From Sanderia malayensis (Eukaryota; Cnidaria; Scyphozoa; Semaeostomeae; Pelagiidae): a stretch of 64,000 bases of DNA. The notes beneath the pieces are model-generated. The model ran no database searches and was not told where the DNA came from. It saw nothing but the letters and a program-made list of their open reading frames with translations. Within the stretch, counting starts at the first letter, position 1, and each line of letters opens with the position of its first letter. This document shows positions 11,901 to 23,900 of the stretch, in pieces. A program made the position numbers and the translations under genes. Where the stretch lies: the NCBI GenBank assembly GCA_013076295.1, contig RQOL01000828.1, forward strand, positions 558,001-622,000, read 5' to 3'.

Positions 11901-14900
11901 AATCAGCGTATTAGGCAGGGAATTTTTTTAACCATCGACCTCATTACCTAACCTTTGTTTTCTCACCTAATAATGAAAGTATAAGGTGTAAGCTAAAAAT
12001 TAAAGTTGTACAACATTTTGAGAAATAGACTGTTTCCGAAACACAACCTATGTCAGTAAGACGCCCGTTGGAGGTCTTGCACGAGCGCGGCCCGGGCTAT
12101 CCCCCAATATCATCGGGCGTCTTGATGAAAATCCTTACACACTTTTGCAAAAACATCGGTCGTCATCAAGACCGGTGATTGAGACAAATTATTTCAAACT
12201 TGTAAGTTTTAAATCGAGTTCATTTTTATAGTTTATGGAAATTCAACATTCGATCTATCATTTCGAGGTGAAATGACTCTCTAACATGGAAAAATACGTT
12301 TTTTAAACACAGTTTTATTTTGTCAACTGTTTCCACGGAAATTTCATCGCATGCTTCCGCTTTGAGACACTGGCCTAGCAAATCGTGGATATGTGTATCT
12401 TTTCGGGCAAATGCATAGAGCATTCACAGCATCACAAACAATCCCGTTGCTGCCCCTGAAGACTTCTGGAAATTGGAACAGACAAAGAAGAGCATAATTT
12501 TTTTCTTTTCTGAACCTGAACTCCACTTTCGTATTGTCGTCAAATCAAATTTTTCGTATTACCAATAATATGACTGATGCAGTGCAAATTTCGTTGATTA
12601 AATTTATGATTATGAAGCAATAACAGATCATGAACATCAGAAATATTATTGTCGTATAAATTTAACATCACATCACTATTGTGAGAGTTTTCTTTTATTT
12701 CAAGAAACCTTTTGAATGATGGCGCGAAAGATAGGTCGTCCTAACAAAGGTTGCATTTTCGGAAACAAAATTTGATGAGAACGACGACTGTCCTCGTACC
12801 AGGCCTCCAACGGGCGTCGTCTTGAGATAAGTCGTGTTTCGGAAACTCTCTAATATCAAGAAGTGACGTAAATGATGACGTCACAAGAAGGTAGCTTGCT
12901 TCACTTTGGAATAACTCAGTGCTTAAATCACCATGGATTGTAGAGAGTCTGCTTCCTGTTATGCTCCCGCCAAATCCAAGCTCTTTTAAATCTTGAATTT
13001 TCATGTTGCCATGATCGCAGAAGAACATGTTGATATGTACAGTAGTGCGAATAGTTGACGTTGTTGAAGGCAAACGTTAATGGAATCATGTTTCTTCCAG
13101 CTTGTAAATGAAGCTCTTTGTTGCTTTCACGGACTGCTGCCACCTTGCTCAACAAAGATGATACATCTTTCAAATACCGGAATGTAAGTCTTTTTTCAGT
13201 ACCATCAGTCTCTTCCAACAGCAAAGCTATCAGATCTTTGAATGGCTGCATGACCATCACTTGTTGAAGTATGTTCAGCGAAGATTTCTTTCTCAGTGAA
13301 ACTAAACCATTCGGTAAACCTTTATCTAAAGTTGCAAGATCGTACGTAGATTCCTTGCGCATGCGTATGCAACGATAATGATGGCAACCTTCTATTGCTT
13401 TATCAACAAAGCCAGATGCAATTATTGCTGCGTCGATCCACCATTGCTTGTATCCCTTGACTGCATGTCTTTTATAAATCAGCCGTTGCCGAACCCTCAA
13501 ATGGTGAAAGCCACCCATTAGCCCTTTAATTTTATGATATAAAACTGGATTCTTGCAAATGATGTGGCATATGTTAACATAAACCATTTCATCTGCACGA
13601 ACAAAGAAATGAGGTATTTCAAGCTCTATCATCATTTATAGCAGACCATCAAGGTAATCCTTGCATCAGGGTAGTCGGGAAGTTTTGGGTACCTATTCCT
13701 GGGGGTTGGGATTTCTCTGAAAATTCAACTCACGGCGGTCGGAACTGGTGGAAAAACATTTCATAACATCAATGATAAGAACGGGAAACGGTAATTAGGC
13801 GCCTAATATTATTTCTCCTTTATTTCAATTCACTCGCCATTTTGAAAATGATGACGTCATTGCTAATAATTGTTCACTTTGGCAGAAAATCATATTGCAA
13901 TATATCACTGGAAAGCGCTTTCACAGGCAAATCTAAATATCGTTTTCATATTTGAATATAATTAGTACTATAGAAGTTATAGCGATTTAAAGATGTTCCA
14001 AACTACCTTTCTGTGACGTCATCATTTACGTCACTTCTTGACATTTCTCAATATGTTGTAGGACTTTAATTTTTAGCTTACACCTTCACTTTCAATATTA
14101 GGTGAGAAAACAAAGGTTAGGCAATGCGGTCGATGGTTCAGAGAAATTCCCTGCCGTAAAAATATTCGTGGGCTGCTTTATTCAAGTTCTAACTTCTCTT
14201 GAAACCTTTTTTCAGTTAGACCTTTGTTGTCACCATATGGTCACCATGCAAGTGGAATTAGGTCCATATTATACGTGTCTTTTCTAGATAGCATTGTTTG
14301 GTGGAGGGAGGGAATGGGGAATTTATGTCGCACGGCTTTGTACACTTTTTTTTATATATATCTTAATCGCATGCAATAGATTGACACATATAGTACCCTA
14401 ACAGGAAACACGTTTATGACACAATGTTGCTACACAGACAGACATTGTACCTGAAAGTGATACATCAAACTATTTATGAAGATAGACATACCAACTAAAG
14501 CAAAGAATCCGCAAATATAAATGTAATAATTGCGTAGTGCCAAACACAAGTACTTTACCCGTTAAAGGGCCTGATACCCATGTTGAAGGAATCCTTATAC
14601 TGGATATGCAATAGCAACTCTATTGAACCCTCTTTTCTAATAAACCCTCGTTTTGAAACGATACTTTTAGATAGGCCCCTTCATTTATTAAGCCTTTTCT
14701 TGCTTTTGAATTTGTGAGGAATGATGAAATGGTGATCGATTACACCATAAGAGCCCATAAAATTTATTCTGCAGTTATTTTACAAGAACAATTTTCCGAA
14801 GCATACAGTTGAACCTCGATATCTCGTACAATGTTTAACTCCAACTTGTTTTCATTTGGTTCTCGAACAATTTTTTGTGGCCACACAGCTCATTTACTAC

Positions 14901-17900
14901 TACTTAACTTGAACTTTTGAAAATAACAATGGACAAAAACTGGAAGTCAACTCGATACACACTGCAATTGGTTGAGGCGGCAATTTGTATTCCTTTTAAG
15001 TAGATGAAAAGAGAAGTTAGAGATGCATTGGATGCATTGTATTAGAGTGCCTTCCTTGAGCAAGGAGGTGAAATGAGACAGAAACTGCATTCAATCACAC
15101 GCATGAGCAAAAGCAAATTTGTATTGCGGCAACAACAATCAACGTTTGACCGGTTTTTTTAACAGATTTAAAGATTTTTTCAAATTTTATTCTTTAATGG
15201 CATGATTGTTTGATATTCTTATCACAGAAGCTTTTTGTACTCCCTAGTAGTTAAAAGCCCATAAAACTCTGCTTTTTTGACTCACGGCGCATGCGTCGTG
15301 TAGTCTATATGGCCAAGTTTCTCGGATGACAATGGTTCGATTGTCTGGACAAAAATTCTTGTACCATCAGGTATTGCGAAATTTGAAATTCTAAAATTTT
15401 CCCATACAAATCTCTCATAAAAAGTCGCGCGCAAAATTTTATTCTCATGCAAATTAGGAGATCATGCAGCTGAAAACAATTGCAAGCTGTCATTATTCTC
15501 GGTTGCTGGCTTGGTTATTGTTATTAATTTTTATTCGTGCGCGGCCAGAATCAATAAGGCCCAAAAAACGCCATTTTTATTTCGATAAAGAGCACAGGAG
15601 TTGCTTTCTTGTCGTGGGGATAAATTGCTAAGTTCAAGAGAAAAGCTGTGCGGAGCGGAAGTATAGTAGGCCCCCAAAACTATATTCTTTAAACGTTGAC
15701 AACTCGAACCCCCGCTATCTCGAAATATTTTTCATTTCCCTTAAAGGGCTTACGCAGCCTAAAATTACATATAGTTTTTTTGCTGAAAAGTATAGCATTC
15801 AACATGCTTATCAACATGCCGCAGATAGAATCTAAAATTATTTTGTAGTTTTTGAGTTATTCATTGTCAAAATAAGGAATTTGGACAAATTCTGTTGAAG
15901 AAATTGACGTCAGAATGATGCGCAATCCCAGACACCTTCGCGCACCACGGCTAACAAAAACAACAAACCGGCCAGACTAAAGAACAACGTCAATATGCAG
16001 CTTAAAATAGGGAAACAAATGCTAATATAGAGTATTAAAGAAGCATTTCATGGTCAATCATGTGCTGTAGGGGAACCCAACAGCGCGAGTTGTACCAACA
16101 CTAAATTCATCTCTCTCCATAAGTCTCGAAACTCTTCTATTGGACCGCAACAACTGAAGACAAAACAATACAATGAACAAAACTCTTATGATTCTATAGA
16201 ATTAATGTTTAACAGTTGCCAACAATTTATTAACTAACAAATGAACTAACCAATTATCAACATAAGTTTTATTTTCAAAACGGGCATCCAGCTCTTTCAG
16301 AGATAGGCCTTCACAACCCGATTCTTTATCATCACTGCCGTACCCAGCTCTGGGTCTTCTTGCAAGAGGTTCCCCTTCGTGCAAATTTCGAATATACGAA
16401 CTGACTACTGAATAGTCTTCGTCTTCTTCGCTATCCTCAAGAAGACTTCTCCTTCGTTGTCAGAGGAATTTGTTTTGAACTACTATTTTCGCAATCCTAC
16501 GTTTTGAAAAGATTTTAGCAAGACACTGTTTCAACACAGGCCGGGCAGCTCTTCCTCAGAGAACAATAGTTGAAGAACAATAGCTCGGTTCATTCTGACG
16601 TCACACTGAACCAAAATCTTGAAAGTTTTACTTTTTACAAAATTTGTTAAAATTTCTGTTTTTAATTGAAAGCAACGAAAAGTGACTCAAGATGTGAGGA
16701 AAATATCGCGCTTTTAGCCAGGGGTGACATAATTGAAATCGGCGTCGCCTAAGTCGAGTTAATTAAAAAACTGTGGCGCGCGGCCAAATTTTCCCATACT
16801 GACCCCTATAAAAAATGATTCGTGTGTCATCAAACTGACGTCATAGCTCTTCAACAGATCTGGGTGTGTTGGAGATTGAAAAAACATACTTATACTCGTC
16901 AGAAAAAACTCAAAATAGGTTCATAGTGATACTCAGATCTTTTTCTTTCCATTTCCGTAAAAAAATCGATATGTCATTTCAGGCTGCATAAGCCCTAAGG
17001 CCTGCCGCAATCAAAAATCACTTTCCCGTTTTTTTCCAAAAATGAAGTTTCAATCTTTACTGATTTACTTTGGTGCCTGTTTTGTTTTTATTCGATGACG
17101 ATAAGTATACTAAATTTGGCTTTGAAATGGGGCACTGACTGCGATATGGTTACGACGTCATACCATGGGAGAGTATCGGGAGAGTATCGGGAGAGTATCA
17201 TTTTATAAGTGTATCGGGAAAAAGTTTTCAAATCTACACTTGCGCAACCCCGGCCTTTATTAAAAAAGGTACAAAACTATAACTTTCCGCGCGTTGTTTC
17301 AACTATTAACCAAAGAAACTTATGGTAATGCTATAGCGGCGTTTTGGAAAAGGGTACTACAAACCGCGCAGTCAGTCAAACGACATCTTATTCCGTGCGG
17401 TCTGATTTCGAAGCGGCGGGAAGCATTCACAAAGGAAGTTTGTCAGAAATCATGGATGGCGGAGCTGTGCTAGTAAAACTAGGCAAGGCCGACAGGCCCA
17501 CCAGGCTCCACCAATGGCACTTTCCATATTTGGCACACCACTAATGGGCCCTTTTATCAAATCAAGTGATCAGAACAAAAATAACACAACAACGTGATTG
17601 TGTAAAACTTTGGCTTTATCAATGCCAAAACTGTGCCTTCATCTACTAATGAAGGCATGGTGATATTTGAAAATACCCCTTGGCTCATTTCTAGTTGTCA
17701 CACCACATAGCATGGCTACGGAACGTGTTATTTCTCACTACAATAGGGTGAAACCAATGACAGGTCTTCTTTGAAGCAAACAACAATAAACAATATTTTA
17801 CACATAACTTTAAATGGCAGTGACCTCGTTATTCGACCCCAGAGAGGCAATGGCTGAATTTCTTAAGCAAAAAACGGAAGAAACTCTACTCCTGATCCGA

Positions 17901-20900
17901 AGCTTTTTAGTGGGCAGGCCTGAGTACACACTGAGAGTGACATTGAGGTTCACGAGCAGAAACTATGGGGCAAAAATGTTTTGGCCGCACCGTTAATGGG
18001 CCCCTTTGTAACTTTGGCCTATTACTGAAAAAATCCCTAAAATATGCAGCAAACACGATGGATGGAGTTGTGTTGTTGAAGGACCAGGCAAAGTAAGCTG
18101 ATACAGCAGTTAATTAAGGCCTAAGCTTACTTAGGCCTAATAAGTTGGATTTTCAACGGGATTAACAGAAAACTTGTAAGACCTAAGTTAAACGTCGCTC
18201 TTCTCATGCGCCGAATCAAATACAATTAAGTACGGCAGTGGAGCGACTCTGGAGCGGCAGCAAGTTAAACGTGGAACTTAATTGTCGCTCCTAATAGCAT
18301 GTAACAATAGAACACTTCCACTTCCGTTGCTGTTCTTATTGTTCAAAGGTTCACGTGAGCTTGGCGGGGTTTCGGCATTTTATTTAACTTATTTCTAGAT
18401 TTGAAAATGCTGTAGCAGAAGGTTTGGAATTGGAGGTGCAAGTCTGTTGCATTATTATATTTTACAGATAAAAACTTGTTTGATTGATGCCATGTTATTG
18501 TTCGTCCAAAAACATGGATCTCTTTTCAGATAAAAGCATGCTACATTCATAACATTAGCCAGCAGATAGGCCAGCAACCCAACCATCCACACCTTCATTT
18601 GTTTTCGAAATTGCAAAACTATTACAAATGAATACCCCACAATCAATGCATTTGTATTTTGTTTCAATTGTGCACGTTGTACATAGATTCATCTTGTTTT
18701 CAAACAGACAAGAACAGCCCATTACAACTTCAATGTGAAAAAACTCGTAAAAAAACAAATCATATTTTGTCAATTGTCATAGAGATATTTTGTCCGGGAC
18801 GAGGGAAGAGACTATAAATTGCTCACTGCGCAAGCTCCGCCTCGTTTGAGATGACAAATATATCATGTTAATTGCTTTATAATTTATGCATTGAGTTCGG
18901 CACATGAAAAGTTCGACGTTTAACTTCGCGTCGCTCCAGGGTCGCATAATTGCATTTGGAGCGACTGGATGTGTCGCTCCAAATGCAATCTGCCGCTCCA
19001 AATCAAATCTGCCGTACTTAATCAAGTTATACGTCGCTCTTGTTATGCACTTAATTCACATATTTGATTCGGCGCATGAGAAGAGCGACGTTTAACTTAA
19101 CACCTCTATGATAATAAATTGTTATGCAGAATATTTCACTTAGTTCTATTTTATTTCACCAACTTCTACCCCGATGAAAACACTGTAGCAACTTGGCGTT
19201 CCAGCCAGACGTGATGTAAAAGTAATTCGGTTTGATAAGACTGGACTGACAACAACTTAGCAGCATCAGATATATCTTAAAAAGCCAACTCTGACCGTAA
19301 ATAGTCCATGTAGATTCTGATAACATCTCTGCATTCTCTCACACATACATCATATGCGACTCAGTCAAGTCAAATGCAAAAGTATATTTCATCTCGACAC
19401 TGATAATCCACAAAAAAGTCATCCAAAAAAAAAAAAAAAAAAAAGTCATCCACAAAGGAAAGAGGAAAACAACTGCAGCCTCAGAAACACAATCGACGAA
19501 AACAAAAAAATGATCGTAGCAACAATACACCTGATGCAACAACAAACAACAGTGAGGAAAGGAAGAAACTGAAAGTTACAATAATTGGAGATTCACAAGT
19601 ACGGAGGTTGGATGAAAGCAAACTAAGCAATCAAAACATTGACACGCAATCTATGAAAACCGAAATCATTGGTGATTCTATAATAAAGGATATTAAAGGG
19701 TATAAAATGAAGGAAGCATCTGGAAATCAAGAGCAAATATTTGTGAAATCGTTCAGTGGAGCAACAACTGACTGCATGAATAGTCATGCTTGCCCAACGA
19801 TGAAACGGAATCCAAGAAGAGTAATTCTGCATTGTGGAACGAATGACGTCCGTGGCCAATCATCTGCAGAGAACATCGCCACTGAAGTTATCGAGCTTGC
19901 CAAATTGTTGCAAAATACAAGTAATGCTGTTTTTGTGAGCGGTCTTGTTGTAAGAGGTGATCGATGGAATACAAAGGTTTGTGACATTAATTGCAGTCTT
20001 AAACGCCGATGTCAGGAAGAAAATTTAATATTTATAGACAATTCAAACATAATATTAAGTCATCTTAACCGTAGTCGAGTTCACCTCAACCCGGAGGGCA
20101 CAAGAGTCTTAGCAAATAATTTTTTACATGCATTAGGGTATTTTTGACAAAATGTTCCTAATGGGGTTTTAAATGCGCAGAAGGTTCCCAACATTTCCGA
20201 TTCTGATCAGCTATCATTTGAAAACGAGGTGTCAGGCCCCGTTCCTTTAGATGGTTCACATAAAACTCGCTTACTGGATTACTCTTACTCGGGTGAGACC
20301 AATATGTCCCTTTCTTTTAATCATCCAATCATTCATTAATCCAACCTAGGAAATCTTTCAGGTTCTGAGGCTAACTCTTTATTTATAACGGAGTCCAATG
20401 ATTTTGAATCAACTTTATCCTCAATGGTTGACGACACCCCGCATTTTAATGGCGCCAAGTCTGAATTAAATAAACTGAAATTAAAAAACGTTGGTCGCAT
20501 TATTGTTGGCTATTTAAATATAAATTCAGTTAGGAATAAATTCGATGCATTAAGGGAGATAGTCTCACAAAGTATTGATATTTTAATGGTCGCAGAAACG
20601 AAAATTGACAATTCTTTTCCAAAAAATCAATTTTTCATGGAAGGGTACGCTGAGCCACTACGGTTGGATAGAAACGATAACGGTGGAGGTCTTTTAATAT
20701 ACGTCAGAAGTGATATACCAACAAGTGAGTTGAAATCTTTCAAGTTTGATGATGACATTGAATGCTTATGTTTTGATATAAATTTAAGGAGCAAGAAATG
20801 GGCCATTTTTAGCATCTACCGACCCCCGTCACAGTCATAAACTCACTTTTTTGAAAATCTCGGCAGAGCTGTAGATCTTTATAGTGGAAAGTATGACAAC

Positions 20901-23900
20901 TATTTGTTTGTAGGCGACTTTAATGCAGAGGAGTCAGATCAAATGGTGAATAATTTTATGAATGGGTATGACCTTAAAAATTTAGTGAAGGAACCAACTT
21001 GTTTCAAAGCCTGTAATCCCAGGTGCATTGATCTTATTTTAACTAACAAATATCGAAGCTTCCAAAATACAACCACGGTAGAGACAGGACTTTCTGATTT
21101 CCACAAAATGGTTGTTACAGTTCTGAAAACAACATACGAAAAACCTGGACCCACTGTTGTAAATTATAGAAATTATAAGAATTTTTCTGAACCATTGTTT
21201 AAACAACATCTTCGTGAAGAGCTGCAAAAAATTAAATCAACGGACCTGAATTATGATTCATTTCAAAATTGTTTCGACGAAGTCTTAAATCAACATGCCC
21301 CTATGAAAAAGAAATATGCTAGGGCAAATAATGGTCCCTTCATGAATCGAACCCTTCGTAAAGCTGTCATGATACGTTCAAGGTTGAAGAATAAATTCAA
21401 TAAAAGCCGCACAGCTCAAAATTGGGAAGCGTTTCGTCAACAGCGCAACTTGTGTGTAAAATTATTTAGGACTGAAAAAAAAATTTTTATAGCAACTTGG
21501 ATATTTCTCAAATCACAGATAATAAAATGTTTTGGAAAACCGTGAAACCTTTTATCTCTGATAAAAGTAAAGCAAATGTAAAAATTACTCTGATCGAGGA
21601 TGACAAAATAGTATCTAAAGACAAAGAAGTAGCTGAAACTCTAAACGACTACTTTGTAAAGATTACTGACGCACTTGGGCTTATAGAAAATCGTGATGTC
21701 ATCTCTAGCACAGAAGGTATTTCAGATCCTATTGATAAAGCCGTGACCAAATATTCCAACCACCCCAGCATAAGCAAAATTCGCAGTTTCGCTGAAATCA
21801 AAAATAAGTTCCACTTTGATAAAGTCACCGTTGAAGAAATGAAAATGGAAATAAATAGACTCAATCCGAAAAAGGCAACCACCTTCAAAAACATCCCTCC
21901 TAAGATATTAAAAGGTAGTTCTGACATTTGTGCTCAGTCGTTACACGCTATCTTCAATGACAGTGTTCAGAATTACACATTTCCAGAAAAGCTAAAATCT
22001 GCAGACGTTTCTCCACTCCATAAATCTGAGGCAAAGACATCCAAAAAAAGTTATAGACCTGTTAGTATACTCCCGACGGTTTCCAAGATTTTTGAAAGAA
22101 TTTTGGATAGGCAGATTATTGAATATATAACACCATATCTATCGGTTCTACTTTGTGGTTTTCGCAAAGGTTATAACACACAACATGCTTTGATTCGAAT
22201 GCTTGAAAAATGGAAAGTCAGTTTAGACAATGGGGAAAACGTGGGTGCAATCTTAATGGACCTCTCGAAAGCGTTTGACTGCATTAAGCACGACCTCCTT
22301 TTGGCAAAACTAAACGCTTATGGTTTTAGTCGTGAAGCTCTATGTCTTATTTACAATTTTCTAGAGGGCAGGCAGCAAAGGGTAAAAATCAATGGGTCTT
22401 TTAGTAACTTTGAACATCTTAGCTTAGGCGTCCCACAAGGATCAGTTCTTGGCCCCCTTCTCTTTAACATTTACATAAATGATCTGTTGTTCTCTATTGA
22501 CGAAACAGATATCTGCAATTATGCAGATGATACAACTATTTATGCATGCGATAAGAACCTCAACAATGTTATTGGGAAGCTGGAAAATGATTCTAATTTT
22601 ATTGTTCAATGGTTTGCAGATAATTTTATGAAGTTGAATACAGATAAGTGTCACTTATTAGTGCTAGGGAAAAGTGCCAACCAATCAGTTACGGTAAATA
22701 TAGGTAACAGTAGTATCGAGAATACAGATCAGGAAAATCTGCTAGGTGTCACAATCGATAATAAACTTACTTTTGAAACGCACATCACAAAGTTATGTAA
22801 AAAAGCCGGCAATAAACTTTTTGCACTTTCTCGTCTGTCTCCCTATATGGACTCAGGCAAGTTACGACTTTTAATGAGATCGTTCGTCATAAGTCAATTT
22901 CAATACTGCCCGTTAGCTTGGATGTTTCATAGCAGAAATTTAAACAATAAAATTGATAAAATTCACGAAAGAGCTTTAAGGATTGCATATAAGGACTATG
23001 ACTCTAATTTTGAGACCTTATTGGAAAGAGACAAAGCAGTGACCATCCACACTAAGAATCTACAAACACTTATGTTAGAAATGTTCAAAACTCAGAACAA
23101 TTTAAGCCCTCCTTTTATGAGTGAGATTTTCAGGCAGCGAGAAGTTGTGTTTAACCTGAGAAATGGCAATGAATTTTTCTTACCAAGGATTAAAACTATA
23201 CATTTTGGTTCTGAAACTGTAAGATATAGAGGGCCTCAACTTTGGTATCGCATCCCTGAAGAAATAAGAAATGTTGAATCCTTCTTGCAATTTAGGTCAA
23301 AGATAAAACAATGGCGCGGTAATGAATGCACATGTAGACTCTGCAGACCGTTCGTTCCAAACCTTGGATATTTATAATCGTAAAATTTTTAACATTATTT
23401 TCATTTTAAATTTTAAAATCTTTTATTGTACCATACACTACTTTTTTATATGAATTATTATTGCTTGTTTTAATCATTTATTTAGGAACTTATATGGCTA
23501 TTTTAAGTAGATTTTTAATAAACATTTTAGATTTATTTAAAAAAAAATATATGGACTATTTTAAGTAGAATCTTAATAAACATTATAGATTTTATTCACT
23601 ATTTTAAATAGTTGGCTTTAATTAGCAAAATTAACTTGTTAATCACGCTATGTATTTACCAGCCAACTTTAAATAAATTGATTATTATTATATTATATTT
23701 CCCTCCGCTCTCCACCGCGGCTGATCTCCCTCCCGCAGTTTGACGTCACGACCCAAACTGCCCCAATTCAGACCCCAATTACTCCCCCCCCAAATCTTTT
23801 TCTAAAATTACGAAAAAAATTTTAAAATTTGTGAAAATACTTTAATATTTATGCCTTGGGAAACGATTTTCTATTTATGAGCTATTTGTCGAGCTCTAAA

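Larger units (their letters stand above)
11914..14155 (-). mobile_element. DNA transposon F with a DUF6589-like ORF
   Basis: Inverted ends GGCAGGGAATTT extend inward about 120 bp, sharing AACCATCGAC, AACCTTTGTTTTCTCACCTA and AAGGTGTAAGCTAAAAATTAA. The inner left arm is cut by a TA element at 12028-12850, after which arm homology resumes (TCAAGAAGTGACGTAAATGA). A clear target duplication is not visible. A long minus-strand ORF fills the middle. Confidence 0.75.
19407..23700 (+). mobile_element. CR1-like LINE, nearly full length
   Basis: An SGNH-type esterase ORF is followed by an ORF with AP-endonuclease and reverse transcriptase, all on the plus strand. It ends in an AT-rich 3' region with TTATTATTATATT near 23680. 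The coding region carries a nonsense codon (20838) and a one-base frameshift near 21475-21488, so the copy cannot make an intact ORF2 product. I could not identify target duplications. Confidence 0.88.

Noticed and set aside
12741..13073. Separate gene overlapping the DUF6589-like ORF
   Set aside because: It lies in another frame of the same transposon and overlaps the better-supported frame; at most it is a frameshifted continuation.
17344..17996. Two plus-strand ORFs of 60-66 codons
   Set aside because: No recognisable domain, no splice context in ERCC8 and no support from repeats.
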